From the NCBI GenBank assembly GCA_026874595.1, contig CM049307.1:56069870-56133869 (forward strand): a DNA stretch of 64,000 nucleotides. Direction: 5' to 3'. Shown here in pieces: positions 12,649 to 24,076 of this stretch. Each line of letters opens with the position of its first letter. The stretch's first letter is position 1. Under the pieces are notes generated by a model. That model was given only the letters and a program-made list of their open reading frames with translations. It was not told the DNA's origin and searched no databases. The position numbers were made by a program, and so were the translations under genes. Source of the stretch: Sipunculus nudus. Its lineage: Eukaryota; Annelida; Sipuncula; Golfingiida; Sipunculidae.

Positions 12649-13260
12649 AACTTTATTGCTTGCCGGAAATCTTCGATTTTGGCAAGCATATTGCTCAGTT
12701 GCGTATGTCTGTTTGTCTGTTTGTTGCTTGCCGAAATCTTTTCGGCAAGCATATTACTCAGTTGCGTATGTCTGTTTGTCTGTTTGTTTGTTTGTTTGTT
12801 TGTCTGCACTCTCCTGGCCACAATTTTGCCACAATCACCTTGAAACTTACAGGGATGATGAAAAACATAATGTCTAGGTGCCCTATTGTTTTTGGTTAAG
12901 ATAGGTCAAAGGTCAAAGGTCAAGGTCACGACAGGTATGGTTAACGGTTTTTGCACTATAACTTTGCCATAAATAGGCTTATCCACTTCTGCAATAGCTC
13001 ATTTTTTTCGTCATCACCTGGCCTGTCATCTGGTGTGTAGCTGACTCAAATTTGAAGTAACCATGGTAACAAATTTTTGGGGGAAAGTCATGATATTCGA
13101 AAATAAGGGGTCTTATTTTTGTAACTTTGTCAGTTTTAAAGCTAGAGTGATCTAGTTTTTTGCATCAGGAAGCATTCAACTAGTACTACAAGATTTTATT
13201 ACAAGTCTTGCAGTATCTCGTAAAATATCTCGTGAATAGAGATATTTCGAGATGTAATTC

Positions 13261-14590
13261 ATCTTGCGCCAAAGGCCACATTATTGCAGGAATCTTTTTG
13301 AAACTGACATATTATAAGTCCTACACTAGTATCTCGAAATTGTTTTTTCATTTTTTGAATAGGGCCGCTAGGGGGCGCTGGATGCGAACCTCCCGAACAT
13401 ATCATATTTTGGCCATATCTCCAAAATTATACGCCTCAAATACATAAACTATAGCTTATTTTCTTCCTCTGAGTTTTCTCCATAACCTAGTGTAGTCATC
13501 TGGTCACAATTTTGTGACACTTTGTCAGTGTGTCTGTCTGTTTGTCAGTTGTCCTCAAATTCGCCTGCTTGCTCTTGCGTCTCACATATAGCATTCTACA
13601 GGCCACAGTTTTGAAAGAATCCTTTTGAAACTATTACATCTTAAGTCTTACACTAATATCTCGAAACCAATTTTTCATTTTCCGGATATGGCCGCTAGGG
13701 GGCGCTGAACTCGAACCTCTCCCAACATATCATGCTTTGGCAATATCTTCAAAACTAGAGACCTCAGTTACATAAACTGTAGCTTTTTTCTTCCTTTGAG
13801 TCTTTTCCATAACCTGGAGTAGTCATCTGGACTCAATTTTGAGTCACTTTGTCAGTGTTTTCGTCTGTTTGTCAGTTGTCCTCAAATTCGCCTGCTTGTT
13901 GGCTCTTGCGTCTCACATATAGCATTCTGTAGGCCACAGTTTTGACGGAATCCTTTTGAAACTATTACATCTTATGTCTTACACTAATATCTAGAAATAA
14001 AATTTTCATTTTCCGGATATGGCCACTAGTGGGCGCTGCACACGACCCTCACACACATACCATTGTATTGGCCATATCGCTACACCCAAAGCCTCAGTTA
14101 CATAAACTATAGCTTATTTTCTTCCTTCGAGTCTTCTCCATAACCTGATTAAGGCATCTGGTTTCAATCTTCTGTCACTTTGTCAGTGTGTCCATCTGTT
14201 TGTCCGTTATCCTCAAAGTCGCCTGCTTGCTGGTTCTTACGCCTTACATATAGCATTCTACAGGCCACAGCTTTGACGGAATCCTTTTGAAACTGGGACA
14301 TCTCATGGTATACACTAATAATACGAAACGCATTTGTCGTCTTCGGAATATGTCTGCTAGAGGGCGCTACAGTCAAGCCTCCCTAGTATATCATTAATTC
14401 GCCATACCTCCAAAATTATAAATCTAAATTACATAAATTATAACTCATTTTCTTCCTTTGAATCTTCTCAATCACCAGGTTATGTCATCTGGTGTCAATC
14501 TTGTCTCACAAAGTCAGTATGTCTGTCTGTTCGTCTTTTGTTGTCAGCTTTGTCTGCTTGCCTGTTCTTTTGTCTCATATGTCATTCTAC
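13261..14590 (+). repeat. 331-bp tandem repeat, four diverged units
   Basis: The landmark GCATTCTACAGGCCACAG, or a variant, falls at 13591, 13922, 14253 and about 14581, giving a period near 331 bp. Each unit also has TTTTCATTTTCCGGATATGG, a CTCF-like core, CTTCCTTTGAGTCTTCTCC and TTGTCAGTTGTCCTCAAA. This array is unrelated to the 148-bp satellite and sits between two head-module segments. Confidence 0.85.
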
Positions 14591-15894
14591 GGGCCACATA
14601 TTCTCAGCAATGTCCCTGAGAGTCATTCCATTAATAGAAAACCGACAATATGTTCTGTCTGTCCGTCTGTGTTTCACTTCCGATTTCCGGCAAGCGTTCG
14701 ACCTATGGTCGTCTAGTTTGTTTGTCTGCACTCTCCTGGCCACAATTTTGCCACAATCACCTTGAAACTTATAGGGATGATGAAAAACATAATTTCTAGG
14801 TGCCCTATTGTTTTTGGTTAAAGTAGGTCAAAAGGTCAAGGTCAAGGTCACGACAGGTATGGTTAACGGTTTTTGCACTATAACTTCGCCATAAATAGGC
14901 TTATCCACTTCTGCAATAGCTCATTTTTTTTGTCATCACCTGGCCTTTCTTTTGACATGTAGCTTACTTAAATTTGCTGTTACCATGGTTACGCAATTTT
15001 GGGGAGAAATCATGGAATTTCGTGATATTTTTCAAATTTGCAGCAATCGTACTGATTCTGAGATATTTTATGTAACACAAAAATATCTCGAAATTGTTTT
15101 TTCAGATTTTGGAAATGGCCGCCAGGGGGCGTTGCAGATGAAAAAACATGAAAATTTGTTTTGGTGCTATACCTCCAGAACTAATAAACATTGGGCCATT
15201 TCCATCACAGCACCTTCAACTGGGGTCCATGGGCTTATTTTTGCGCATAGGTGCCAAAGTGCGCTATTGCCAGATTTCTCTATTTTTGGGGTAAAACTTT
15301 TGTATTTTGAAAATATGCAGTTTTCAGCTTCTAACTCTGTCAGTTTTTATGCTGGAGGAGTCAATTTTTTTGCATCTTGTAGCCCTTGGTGAGTTCTCGG
15401 TGATCCAATCAAAAATCTTGCAAAATCTCGCACCGTTTCTCGTCAAACGAGAGTCTTCGAGATTTCATTAAATATGACCTACAGGTTGCCTTTTTTTTAA
15501 CAATGGCTTTGAAATTGATATATTTTGTGTTATTTAAAAATATCTCGAAATCAGTTTTTCATTTTTTTTGGAAATAGCCACCAGGGGGCGTGGTACCTGA
15601 AACACTGTAACATATCATTTTTCTGCAATATTTAAATTAATTTTAAACATGGCACAATTTTTATCGTTGTATCTTAAACTAGGAACATTGGCTTATTCCT
15701 CCGCACATGTAGCTTTGTGCTGCCGTTACCATGGTTACCAAATTTGTGGGTTAAACTTGACGATCTGAAAATATGCAGTTTTTGGCTTCTATCTCGGTTA
15801 ATATTTATGTTTCAAGGGTCTAGTTTTTTGCATAAGGCTGCTTCCCCTTGGTTCTAAGTCATTCAATTGCAAGTCTCGTCAAATTTCGCTCGGT

Positions 15895-16985
15895 TTATCG
15901 TCAAACGAGAAAAAACGAGATTTCACGGAAATGCTTATAACTCTGCGACTTTTACAGCTACACAGGTCTAGTTTTCGGCATTGCATAACATATGACCAGC
16001 TTGACACGCCAGAAAAGAAATCAGGCCAAATCTCGCACCATATCTCGTCAAGCGAGAAAAAAACGAGATATCATGGAAATGCTTATAACTAGGCGACTTT
16101 TACAGCTACTCAGGTCTAGTTTTTGGCATTTGGTAACATTTGGCAAACTTGACATAGTAAAACTGCGATACTTGGCGAAATCTCGCACTACATCTGGTCA
16201 AATGTGGAAAAACGAGATTTCACAGAAATGCATATAAGTCGGCGACTTTCACGGCTAGACAGGTCTAGTTTTTGGCATTCATTAACATTTGGACGGCTTG
16301 ACATGACAAACCTGCAAGACTGGCCAAATCTCGCACCATATCTCGTCAAACGATAAAAAAAGGAGATTTCACAGAAATGCTAATAACTCGGCGACTTTTA
16401 CAGCTAGACAGATGTAGTTTTCGCCATTTCATAACATTTAGAGAGTTTGATATGACAAATCTACAAGACTGGCCAAATCCTGCACCATATCTCGTCAAAC
16501 GAGAAAACACGAGAGTACACGGAAATGCTTATAACTCGGCGACTTTTACAGCTAGACGGATCTAGTTTTCGCCATTTCGTAACGTTTGGCCGTCTTGACA
16601 TAATAAAACTGCTCGTCTTGCCAAATCACGTACTATATCTCGTCAAGCAAGAAAAAAACATGATTTCACGTAAATGCTGATAACACGGCGACTTTTGCAG
16701 CTAGACAGGTCTAGTTTCCGGCATTTTGTAATATTTGACAAACCTGACATGACAAAACTGGAAATCTCGCCAAAGCTCGCACCATTTCCCGTCAAACGAG
16801 AAAACACGAGATTTCATGCAAATGCTTATAACTCAGCGGCTTTTATAGCTAGACAGGTCTAGTTTTCGGCATTTCATATCATTTGGCCAGCTTGACATGA
16901 CAAACCTGAAAACGTCTCACTGCTTCTTGTCAAACGAGATTAACGGGATTTCATGAAAAAATTTTGAACTTGGTCCCTTTTACAC
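15895..16985 (+). repeat. 148-bp satellite array 6
   Basis: About seven units, a close copy of array 4 including the diverged units that carry CATCTGGTCAAATGTGG instead of the palindrome. It ends in the last tail, which abuts unique DNA at 17156. Confidence 0.9.
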
Positions 16986-17156
16986 AAGAAAGATATGCAG
17001 CTGTTAAAGGTCAGCATGCATAAATAAACATATTATCCGTTTCTGCTGCCCCCACAATGTTGCTCATTTATATGACTGTTTCTACATGCACTCTCTGTCT
17101 ATCTGTCTGTATCATTTCCATTTCCGGCAAGCGCGTGACCTCTGGTCATCTTGTTT

Positions 17157-18340
17157 TTATCTTTATTTTCACATCAGAGGTAGTCGTTTTAAAGCGAGAA
17201 TGAATCTGCAAGAAAAGAAAAAGTAAACTCTAAAATGTAAAAAAATATTTAGGTAAAATAGACAAACAATGAGATACTGAAACTTACAGAGAGACAGACA
17301 GCCGGGCTTCTAGTTACTGACGAGAAAAAATCCGTTAAAACGGACGACAATACAGATACATGGACGGAAAGTCAGAGAAATTGTTATGTGGAGAATCGAC
17401 GGATAAGGATCACAGTCAGAAGGTCAAAGAGACATGAGAAACAGATAAAGGATCGAACAAAAATTGTAATTAAAAAGACCGATAAACAGACGACCATTAC
17501 AGAAGAACAAACCCACCTGTAATAATAATGATAATCATGTAAATGGTGTAATAATAATGATAATCATGTAAATGGTAGCATTATTTATTTCATACCGGAA
17601 TAGTTGATTACCGTTCGAAAACCTGCACAGATATGTCGTAGAATATAGGAAGTTCTGGGATATATTGATCAGACCAAATGAAACAACATTATTAGGGTTA
17701 ATGAAAACCATAAACTGGTGACCAGCAGACAATAGCTCACTCAACTGGATTAATTTAGAATATAAACACCTCAGGTGCAGACAATTGATTTCATGTTCAA
17801 TGTGGTGCCAAAACCTTCAATCTATCTATTTCTACAGTTTTCTGAAATTATCATAAAGAAATAGTTCATACTATTTTCCTTAAACTTTGCAATATGATAG
17901 TTATACATCTTTTGATGATGCACATTCTTTTTCTTAAATTGAATGATTAGGGATGCCAGAATTTGACTGTTAATTGTCAACTGCTGAGAATTGACCAAAA
18001 ATCCTTATAAAATTGTCAAAAATGAAGACACCCCAAAAAAACTCAAAGTAACATGCTTTCACTAAGATCAAAACACGTGCAAAATGAAGGGAGAATTCAA
18101 ATGTAGGTGGAGCCGCCAAGTTTGATTTAAAGGCTTACCTGTTCTTTTTTACTCTAATATGCAAAATGTCTGCAGTATCTGCCCAGGCACTGCTGAAAAA
18201 GCTGCTAGTGTTATCAGACAGATGACGGACGACGGGCGACGGGCGACAGAAGGACGCCGCCCCAGGTAAGCTAACAAGACATGCAGTAAATTTAGTTACT
18301 TATCTTTAGTACAGTAAAGCTAGACTTAATTCGCGCTTAC
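17157..18340. other. Intergenic stretch
   Basis: No gene seen. It contains a perfect 29-bp tandem duplication at 17519-17576 (GTAATAATAATGATAATCAT core). A GACGGACGACGGGCGAC-type minisatellite lies near 18225-18260, a motif class often found beside dispersed repeats in molluscs. Confidence 0.5.
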
Positions 18341-19112
18341 CATGTGAGCAGTCAGCTTGTAGCCTGATGCAGGATCTTCAGTTTGTTTCTTCACCAGTGC
18401 TGTATCAGCTGTGACGAAACGGTAGATTTCTATACCGGGATGGTCCTCCTGAACTTTCTTCAGTATGTGCTGGTCGAGGATTTTCATTAATCCTTTACCT
18501 TGGTGTTCCTGTCTCAGCCTCATCATCCCTGCTACTGTTGCTCTGTCATTCACAAAACTCGATGTCCGGCAAAGCCAATCTAAAAGGATACTCGTTAGAA
18601 TGCAGTTCAGTAACCATAAAATCACCATTACTGTCTTCAAAAGAACCTCTCACCATTGGCAACTGTAATTCTTAAGATTGAGAGTTATAAAATATTAATA
18701 TATTGTATTTTATATGAAATCATTAATACTTTTTATATGATTATCCCTTTGAGGATAAATGATTATTCGTCAAATACAGCCAATATGGAAATCCTAACAA
18801 CGAATTGTGGTGCGATCATCTGACGCATTTTGTAGGTGATAAAAAAATATTGCAATTGTTCTATAATTTCATGTCGCAAGCCTTACATCGATATCCTAAA
18901 GCATGATATCGCAGCTAAGGTTAGCAGATAATTATAGCAGCAGGAATAATATAAACGATGTATGCCATTCTGTATAATAGTGGGCCAAGCAAGAAGTAAA
19001 CAAAATATTCCCACCATCACATGATGACTACATTACCTGGGTCAACGTATCTTTTGTGTATTTTGGTTTTTCAAAATAGAGTTCTGCGGACAAGATGATC
19101 AGGTTAATATGA

Positions 19113-19202
19113 CAGAGGCGGATCAAGATCTTGTCTGAAAATTTAGTCTGAAACCCTTAGGCGGTTTCGGCGGCTGAACCCGATGGACCCCCTGGATCCG
19201 CT

Positions 19203-19206
<4 letters not shown>
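19113..19206. mobile_element. MITE-like element with short terminal inverted repeats
   Basis: The left end CAGAGGCGGATCAAG and the right end CTGGATCCGCTTCTG are imperfect inverted repeats (13 of 15 match) about 94 bp apart. The flanks TATGA and ATATA allow a TA target duplication. A half-copy (CTGGATCCGCTTCTG) recurs at 29122-29136. Confidence 0.5.

Positions 19207-19271
<65 letters not shown>
19207..19271. repeat. (AT)n microsatellite
   Basis: About 32 AT units directly next to the MITE-like element. Confidence 0.95.
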
Positions 19272-19273
<2 letters not shown>

Positions 19274-19599
19274 GTTGATTATGTAAGCATGATGGAAAAC
19301 AAAAACTGAACTTAGTTGTTGTTTCAAATTAATTTCGGGAATTGCATATTTTGTGTATCAAATACTTACAATTTTATTATCCTTTACGAGCACACAGCAA
19401 TAACAGTTCGGGTCGCTGATTGTGTTTTCGTATCGGTCTGGGAAATAATCAAGTCCAGCATAGACCTCTTTATTTATAGCGAACACAGCGTTCTTGTCTG
19501 CAATGGTGGCGGCGCGGCACGTGACACCGGTGACACATGCCATATTTCCCCCAGAATTCTAGAGATGGATATAACATAGCCGCTTCTAATGATCCCCTC

Positions 19600-19892
19600 A
19601 GGCAGTATGTATGATCCATACATTTGATGGGACGCGTGTCTTTACAATATACAAAGTTGATCTAAAATACTGCGAACAAAGTCCCCCGAAAAATATAGTT
19701 AGATACAGGTGTTAAATGTGTCGCGTATCATAGGTCACAGATAAGGCATTGTAATATGTATATATTTTTTACCTATACCTTGCAGAGGTGCACACTGATT
19801 GCTGATGAATTGATTTAAGTTTAAAAGGGTCATGTCTGGGGCATTGCTTTAACACAGAATGTACACATCACTCTCTCTCATTCGTATATGGC

Positions 19893-19941
<49 letters not shown>

Positions 19942-21940
19942 GTATATTACTTAATAAGTGCCCCTATGGATTTCTGTTTGATCTGTTTGAGAAAACGTCC
20001 GGTTTGATCCTTTCCCACCTAAAAAACTTTGGCAGTACTTACAGTCGCCGTTATTTACCCACCTCGCTTGGTGATTTTGATAAGGTGAACTACGTAAGGG
20101 TTTCTAAAGTCCATAAATATTGGCTGACTGCCTAGTTCTTCAGAAATGTTAGGATATGAATTGTCTCTTGGCACTTCCGTTTGACCGTGTCAACAGAGCT
20201 CAAATCTGGGTAACTTAGGCTGTTATCGAGCCACAGTTCTTTGACATACAAAGTTGACTAAAAATAACGATTTAATTAGTGATAAACTAAGAGTTCACTA
20301 AAAGGCTGCTTCACCGGCGCTAGTCACATTGATCCGATTGAAATAATTAGCTAACGCTTTAGTCATAAGATCAATTGCTATTATTTCTTATGTGCGGCAC
20401 CCCTTGGATACATCATGGTGAGTCAATACTTTGGAAATGACAGAATTTTTTTTTATTTTTTATTCTACTGAATACACAGAAAAAACTCATCTTTTTGTGA
20501 AGAACATACAGAGTTCGTTGAACGGTATTTGTGATTTCTGAGACATCATTACACGTAAAATTAATTAAAGACATTAATTCAGGGGATAATTTAATATTTA
20601 CTAAAATTGGAGGACAGGTTGTTTGGTTTTCGGCGTCCGCTCCTGTGGAACTTTCTATTATGTGATTAGCGGAGATGGCGCCCAAGCTTCAATCAAAATT
20701 TGTGAGCTTGTTCATATAAGCAGTAGGTGTATTTTCTATTCAGGTACCATGCTTATGTAATATGTTGAATTAAGATGACGAATACAGTAAATTTATCGTT
20801 CCTATTAGTTATTATTGTATTCATAATTTTATATAATAATCATTCGGCCTCTTTGGCTTCTCTAGATCGCCGCAAATCTGCTGCGATGTAAAAGAAAAGT
20901 ATCAATATTAGCGGACCGTAAGACGTGACACAATGAAACTGGGGGCGCTTTTATGGGTACAATAATATTTGTTAGAATTCAATTTGAGAGCGCCCGGGGC
21001 GCTCATTACCTCAGTTACGGTATATGTATATATTGTTATGTATATATTGTGCGCATTTGGTTGTGAGGTGCACGTAAACCCGAATGTTATTACTACTGGT
21101 ACGTTATATTAGTATATTAAGCACATACTTATATGCACATCCCTGGACATAATGGAATATAATCGACCCACACTTTATTTTCTTTAGCACATTTGAATGG
21201 ATACACACACATGTAAACGCACATGTAATAGACAACAAGCTCATTATCTTTGATATTATCTGAACCTCCCCTATTCTTATAAAAAACTGCAGCTTTCGCT
21301 TTAAACCAATCGAAATGCAATGGTATAAAGGGATATTAATGAGCGATCGGCAGTTCTTAATTAACACCAATCACATATTAATGATTAAGCAACATTACTA
21401 TAAACTATGGATAATACATGCTTAACTATCCAGAATGTCTGTGAACGTTAGTTAACCAACATTTGGGTCTTTCAGAGGATCCAACTTCCCTGTTTATCTT
21501 AGTAAAGCATACTATTTAAGTTAAATTAACGGAATGTGTCTTCTTCCAGGAGAGATATTAACTGGCAGGGTTATAATACAAGTATCTTTATACCTCATTA
21601 ATACTTTTGTGTAATATTGAACCTAGGGATCGACAGAAGAATTTTACGGACACATTATTATAATTGCCATTCGATTTCTGTATCTCATTACAATATGTCA
21701 AAGCTTTTCAACACCTGTTTGTAATGTGAGGTCTTGCGCAGGGGCGTATTCATAAGGGGGTGCGAAGGGGCGCGCCCCCTTATTATTCTGCTACCACGTA
21801 TGCTATTCAACTTCTGGCAAGTGTTATGTTTGTAAAAACACTTTTATTTTATGTTCGATTGTAAAATATGGCGTGTTAAGTAAATAAAAATTAAAATATA
21901 TTGAGTGGCACACTTTAGTGAATTATAGCCAGACTGAGAG
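19600..21940. other. Intergenic stretch
   Basis: AT-rich, with an (AT)n tract at 19895-19939. Short frames on both strands show no domain. No gene seen. Confidence 0.5.
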
Positions 21941-21946
21941 CCTCAC

Positions 21947-22186
21947 CAGATGAGGTATCATACAGTATCCTGATGCAGGATCTTCAATACGTTTCCTCAC
22001 CTGCGCCGTATCACTTGTGACGTAACGGCAGGTTTCTATATCGGGACGGTCTCGCTGAACTTTCCTCAGTATGTACTGATCGAGGGTTTTCATTAACTCT
22101 TTACCCTATTCTTCCTGCTTTAGCCTCATGTTTCCAGCTACTGTTCCTCTGTCATTCTCCAAAGCTCGATGTCAAGCAAAACCAGT
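21947..22186 (-). pseudogene. Orphan GNAT exon 2 relic
   Basis: Aligns end to end with exon 2 of the GNAT gene at 18341-18579. It is 240 nt, a whole number of codons, and keeps an acceptor (TTCTTTCAG) and a donor (CTG|GTGAGG). It reads HRALENDRGTVAG and LDQYILRKVQRD, homologous to the other copy. It has TGA where the other copy has a Gly codon, and TAG near the acetyl-CoA loop. No matching exon 1 was found within 1 kb upstream on its strand. It is a dead duplicate of part of the gene. Confidence 0.8.
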
Positions 22187-22189
22187 CTG

Positions 22190-23102
22190 AAAGAATAATC
22201 GTTAGAATAAAGTTCAATAGCCATAAAACCATTATTACTGTCTCCCAAACGCCCTATCGCTGTCACAGCCACATTGTAACTGAAAAAAAATAAAGCACTG
22301 CACATTTTGTTATTTTCATATTTAAGGTGGAATCCAATTCCTGATATAAGCGGTTGCAGGAATATCCCGATATTGAAACCACGCGGTTATGAATGTTAAC
22401 CAGCTTTGTATGAGCGACCATTTTAGAAGCTACCGATAGGCGGCGTTAGTTTTGATCAGTATACTAGAAATTACGACCTTATTGACCACAAATGGAAACG
22501 GAAAAAGGGCTTAAATATAGTTTTAATTCATAGACTGTGCGCATAAAATTTCCCTCGAACGTATTTAACTTTGTTTCGCTACTTTTTAATTGAACAAATT
22601 CGCTCGATGTCGCTTGCCGACGCTTGGATTCGACGTTCCAGTAGCTTGATTGGAGCGTTCTTTGGAAGATATGTGCCCTCTTATCTCTTATCTGTTGCAC
22701 ACGTGGATCTGGTGGTCCTTCGATTCGAGGTGTCTTTTCTGAAAGGTCGACTTCTCCTTTATAGCAACGCAGGAGTGACCATTAATTTTTATAGAAGAGA
22801 GGCACAATTTTCTTGACATTGTCGATTTGCTTGGGTGCAAAAACCGCCTTTCAACAAGAAGGAATGCATTGTCCACTCATTAATTAAAGTTTATTAACTA
22901 GCAACGGCATTCTAAAAAAAGGTCTCGGATAACAAGGCCATTTATTTAAAAGATGGTTTCTGACACCTGAACTTAATGTGCGCCTTTTTGACTGGGCTTT
23001 TGCGTTTGTAGGCACAACGCACTGGGCCTGAAGGTCTTGATGTTAGGAGCGGGTGACTGTAATCAAACGGATTATTAAATCTTTTAGTTAATTAGATCAT
23101 AG

Positions 23103-23157
<55 letters not shown>

Positions 23158-24070
23158 CATGTGCCAGAAGGAGGACCAGTTTCCTATGAGACAAAGAAAA
23201 GATAGTATACATAGTAGCAAACAATTTTAAAAAGCATAGGTTGTTGACATAAGTTGATGCTGTCGTATGAGTTACTGGGAGATGGCTATGTAGCTAGAAC
23301 GTAGCACTGTTGGAACACTAAGAAGTACATGACAGAAGATGCATGCGTTTGTGGGAAGCAACAGGGAGGGCATTGTCCTTGTCTTCGGAAAGTGGATAGA
23401 GTATATAGTTAGCACCGTGAGCCATACAGGTAATATGTCACTGTTTTCTAAGTCACTGGGAAGATATTATCCTTGTGTCATTCAGGTTGTGGTGTCTTGC
23501 GTCACACGGGGAAGAGTTAGTTGAAAGGCATCGTCATGTTGTTGCCTTTCTTCACACACGAAGCATCATTTAGGTCACAGGAAGTGCGCTGAAGGAAGGT
23601 TGCGCCCTCTGATATGAAAGATAATGGGTTGGGGGGTGGGGGGGGGGGATCGGACCCTGTTCGCCATGAAGAGTCAGGTATTTACTCCCTCCCTCTTTCC
23701 CCTTATTATCACACACACACATCACATCTCTGCCTCTCTTGCTCTCCCTCTCTTCCCCTCTATCTCCGTTATTCTCATTAGCATTTGTTCTACCTCCGCA
23801 TCACATCTCGCTCTCACGTTCTCTCTCTCTCTCTCTCACCAGTATTTGTCCAACTACACATTACCTCTCTTTCTTTCTCTTATTCTCTCTAAGACTTTTC
23901 ATTGCACGATTTCTTCATCGATTCGCAAGTTTATGTCAAATATATTGTTTAAGTGCCTATGCAGAGATCAAAGCCGAAATTTATAAAAAAAAGTTCATCT
24001 ATGAAAGAATGTAAACTCTTCTGTGACAGTACATAGGTATATATCAGTAAAATTAGACTATAACTGGGTT
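22190..24070. other. Intergenic stretch
   Basis: Holds an (AT)n tract at 23107-23152, a G-run at 23636-23648, and a CT-rich stretch at 23680-23900 that creates a low-complexity Ser/Leu frame. No gene is supported. Confidence 0.5.
23107..23152. repeat. (AT)n microsatellite
   Basis: About 23 AT units in intergenic DNA. Similar tracts lie at 19895-19939 and 26807-26848. Confidence 0.95.
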
Positions 24071-24076
24071 TGCTTT

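Larger units (their letters stand above)
3899..15590 (+). promoter_or_regulatory. Repeat-borne cluster of CTCF-like motifs, all on the plus strand
   Basis: Sites matching the core CC(A/G)C(C/T)AGGGGGCG occur at 3899, 7804, 11578, 12035, 13365, 13692, 15119 and 15578. Weaker forms occur at 14023 (CCACTAGTGGGCG) and 14354 (CTGCTAGAGGGCGC). The core resembles the bilaterian CTCF motif. All sites share one orientation because they lie within repeat copies. Actual binding is not shown. Confidence 0.5.
1150..17156. repeat. 16-kb composite repeat domain built on a 148-bp satellite
   Basis: The domain starts near the (TGTC)n tract at 1171. It ends at about 17156, where a tail module stops and unique sequence begins. 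It is made of a few modules in repeated order: a TGTC/TTTG microsatellite, a head of about 300 bp, a run of 148-bp satellite units, and a tail of about 160 bp. Whole segments recur. 7655-9378 matches 15420-17156, 11170-11935 matches 14716-15480, and 4040-4520 matches 12160-12650. A central satellite flanked by microsatellites resembles non-autonomous Helitron-like 'pearl'/HINE elements of bivalves; that assignment is inference. The many open frames here, including Lys-Gln-Thr-Asn repeats, are by-products of the repeats. Confidence 0.85.
18341..19543 (-). pseudogene. GNAT N-acetyltransferase (NAT16-like), frameshifted
   Basis: Exon 1 (19370-19543) begins with ATG and encodes 58 residues including RAATIADKNAVFAINKEVY and GLDYFPDRYENTISDPN, typical of the N-terminal half of NAT16-type histidine acetyltransferases. 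It ends at AAAATT|GTAAGT. Exon 2 (18341-18579) follows CCTTTTAG and ends ATG|GTAAGC. It encodes IGFAGHRVL, then MMRLRQEHQGKG, the GNAT acetyl-CoA loop (pattern Q/RxxGxG/A), then KVQEDHPGIEIYRF. Exon 2 is 239 nt, not 240. One base is missing after GTTTTG, which puts TGA in frame. The paralogue at 21947-22186 has the extra base. A sequencing error is the alternative. Further 3' exons, expected after the donor, were not found. Confidence 0.7.

Noticed and set aside
1856-16985. CENP-B box within the satellite
   Set aside because: TCTCGTCAAACGAGA resembles the CENP-B box only superficially; the spacing between the TCG and CG(A/G)G halves is two bases too short.
23624-24014. Plus-strand frames of 90-120 codons
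   Set aside because: Low-complexity Ser/Leu/Phe caused by CT-rich sequence; no domain.
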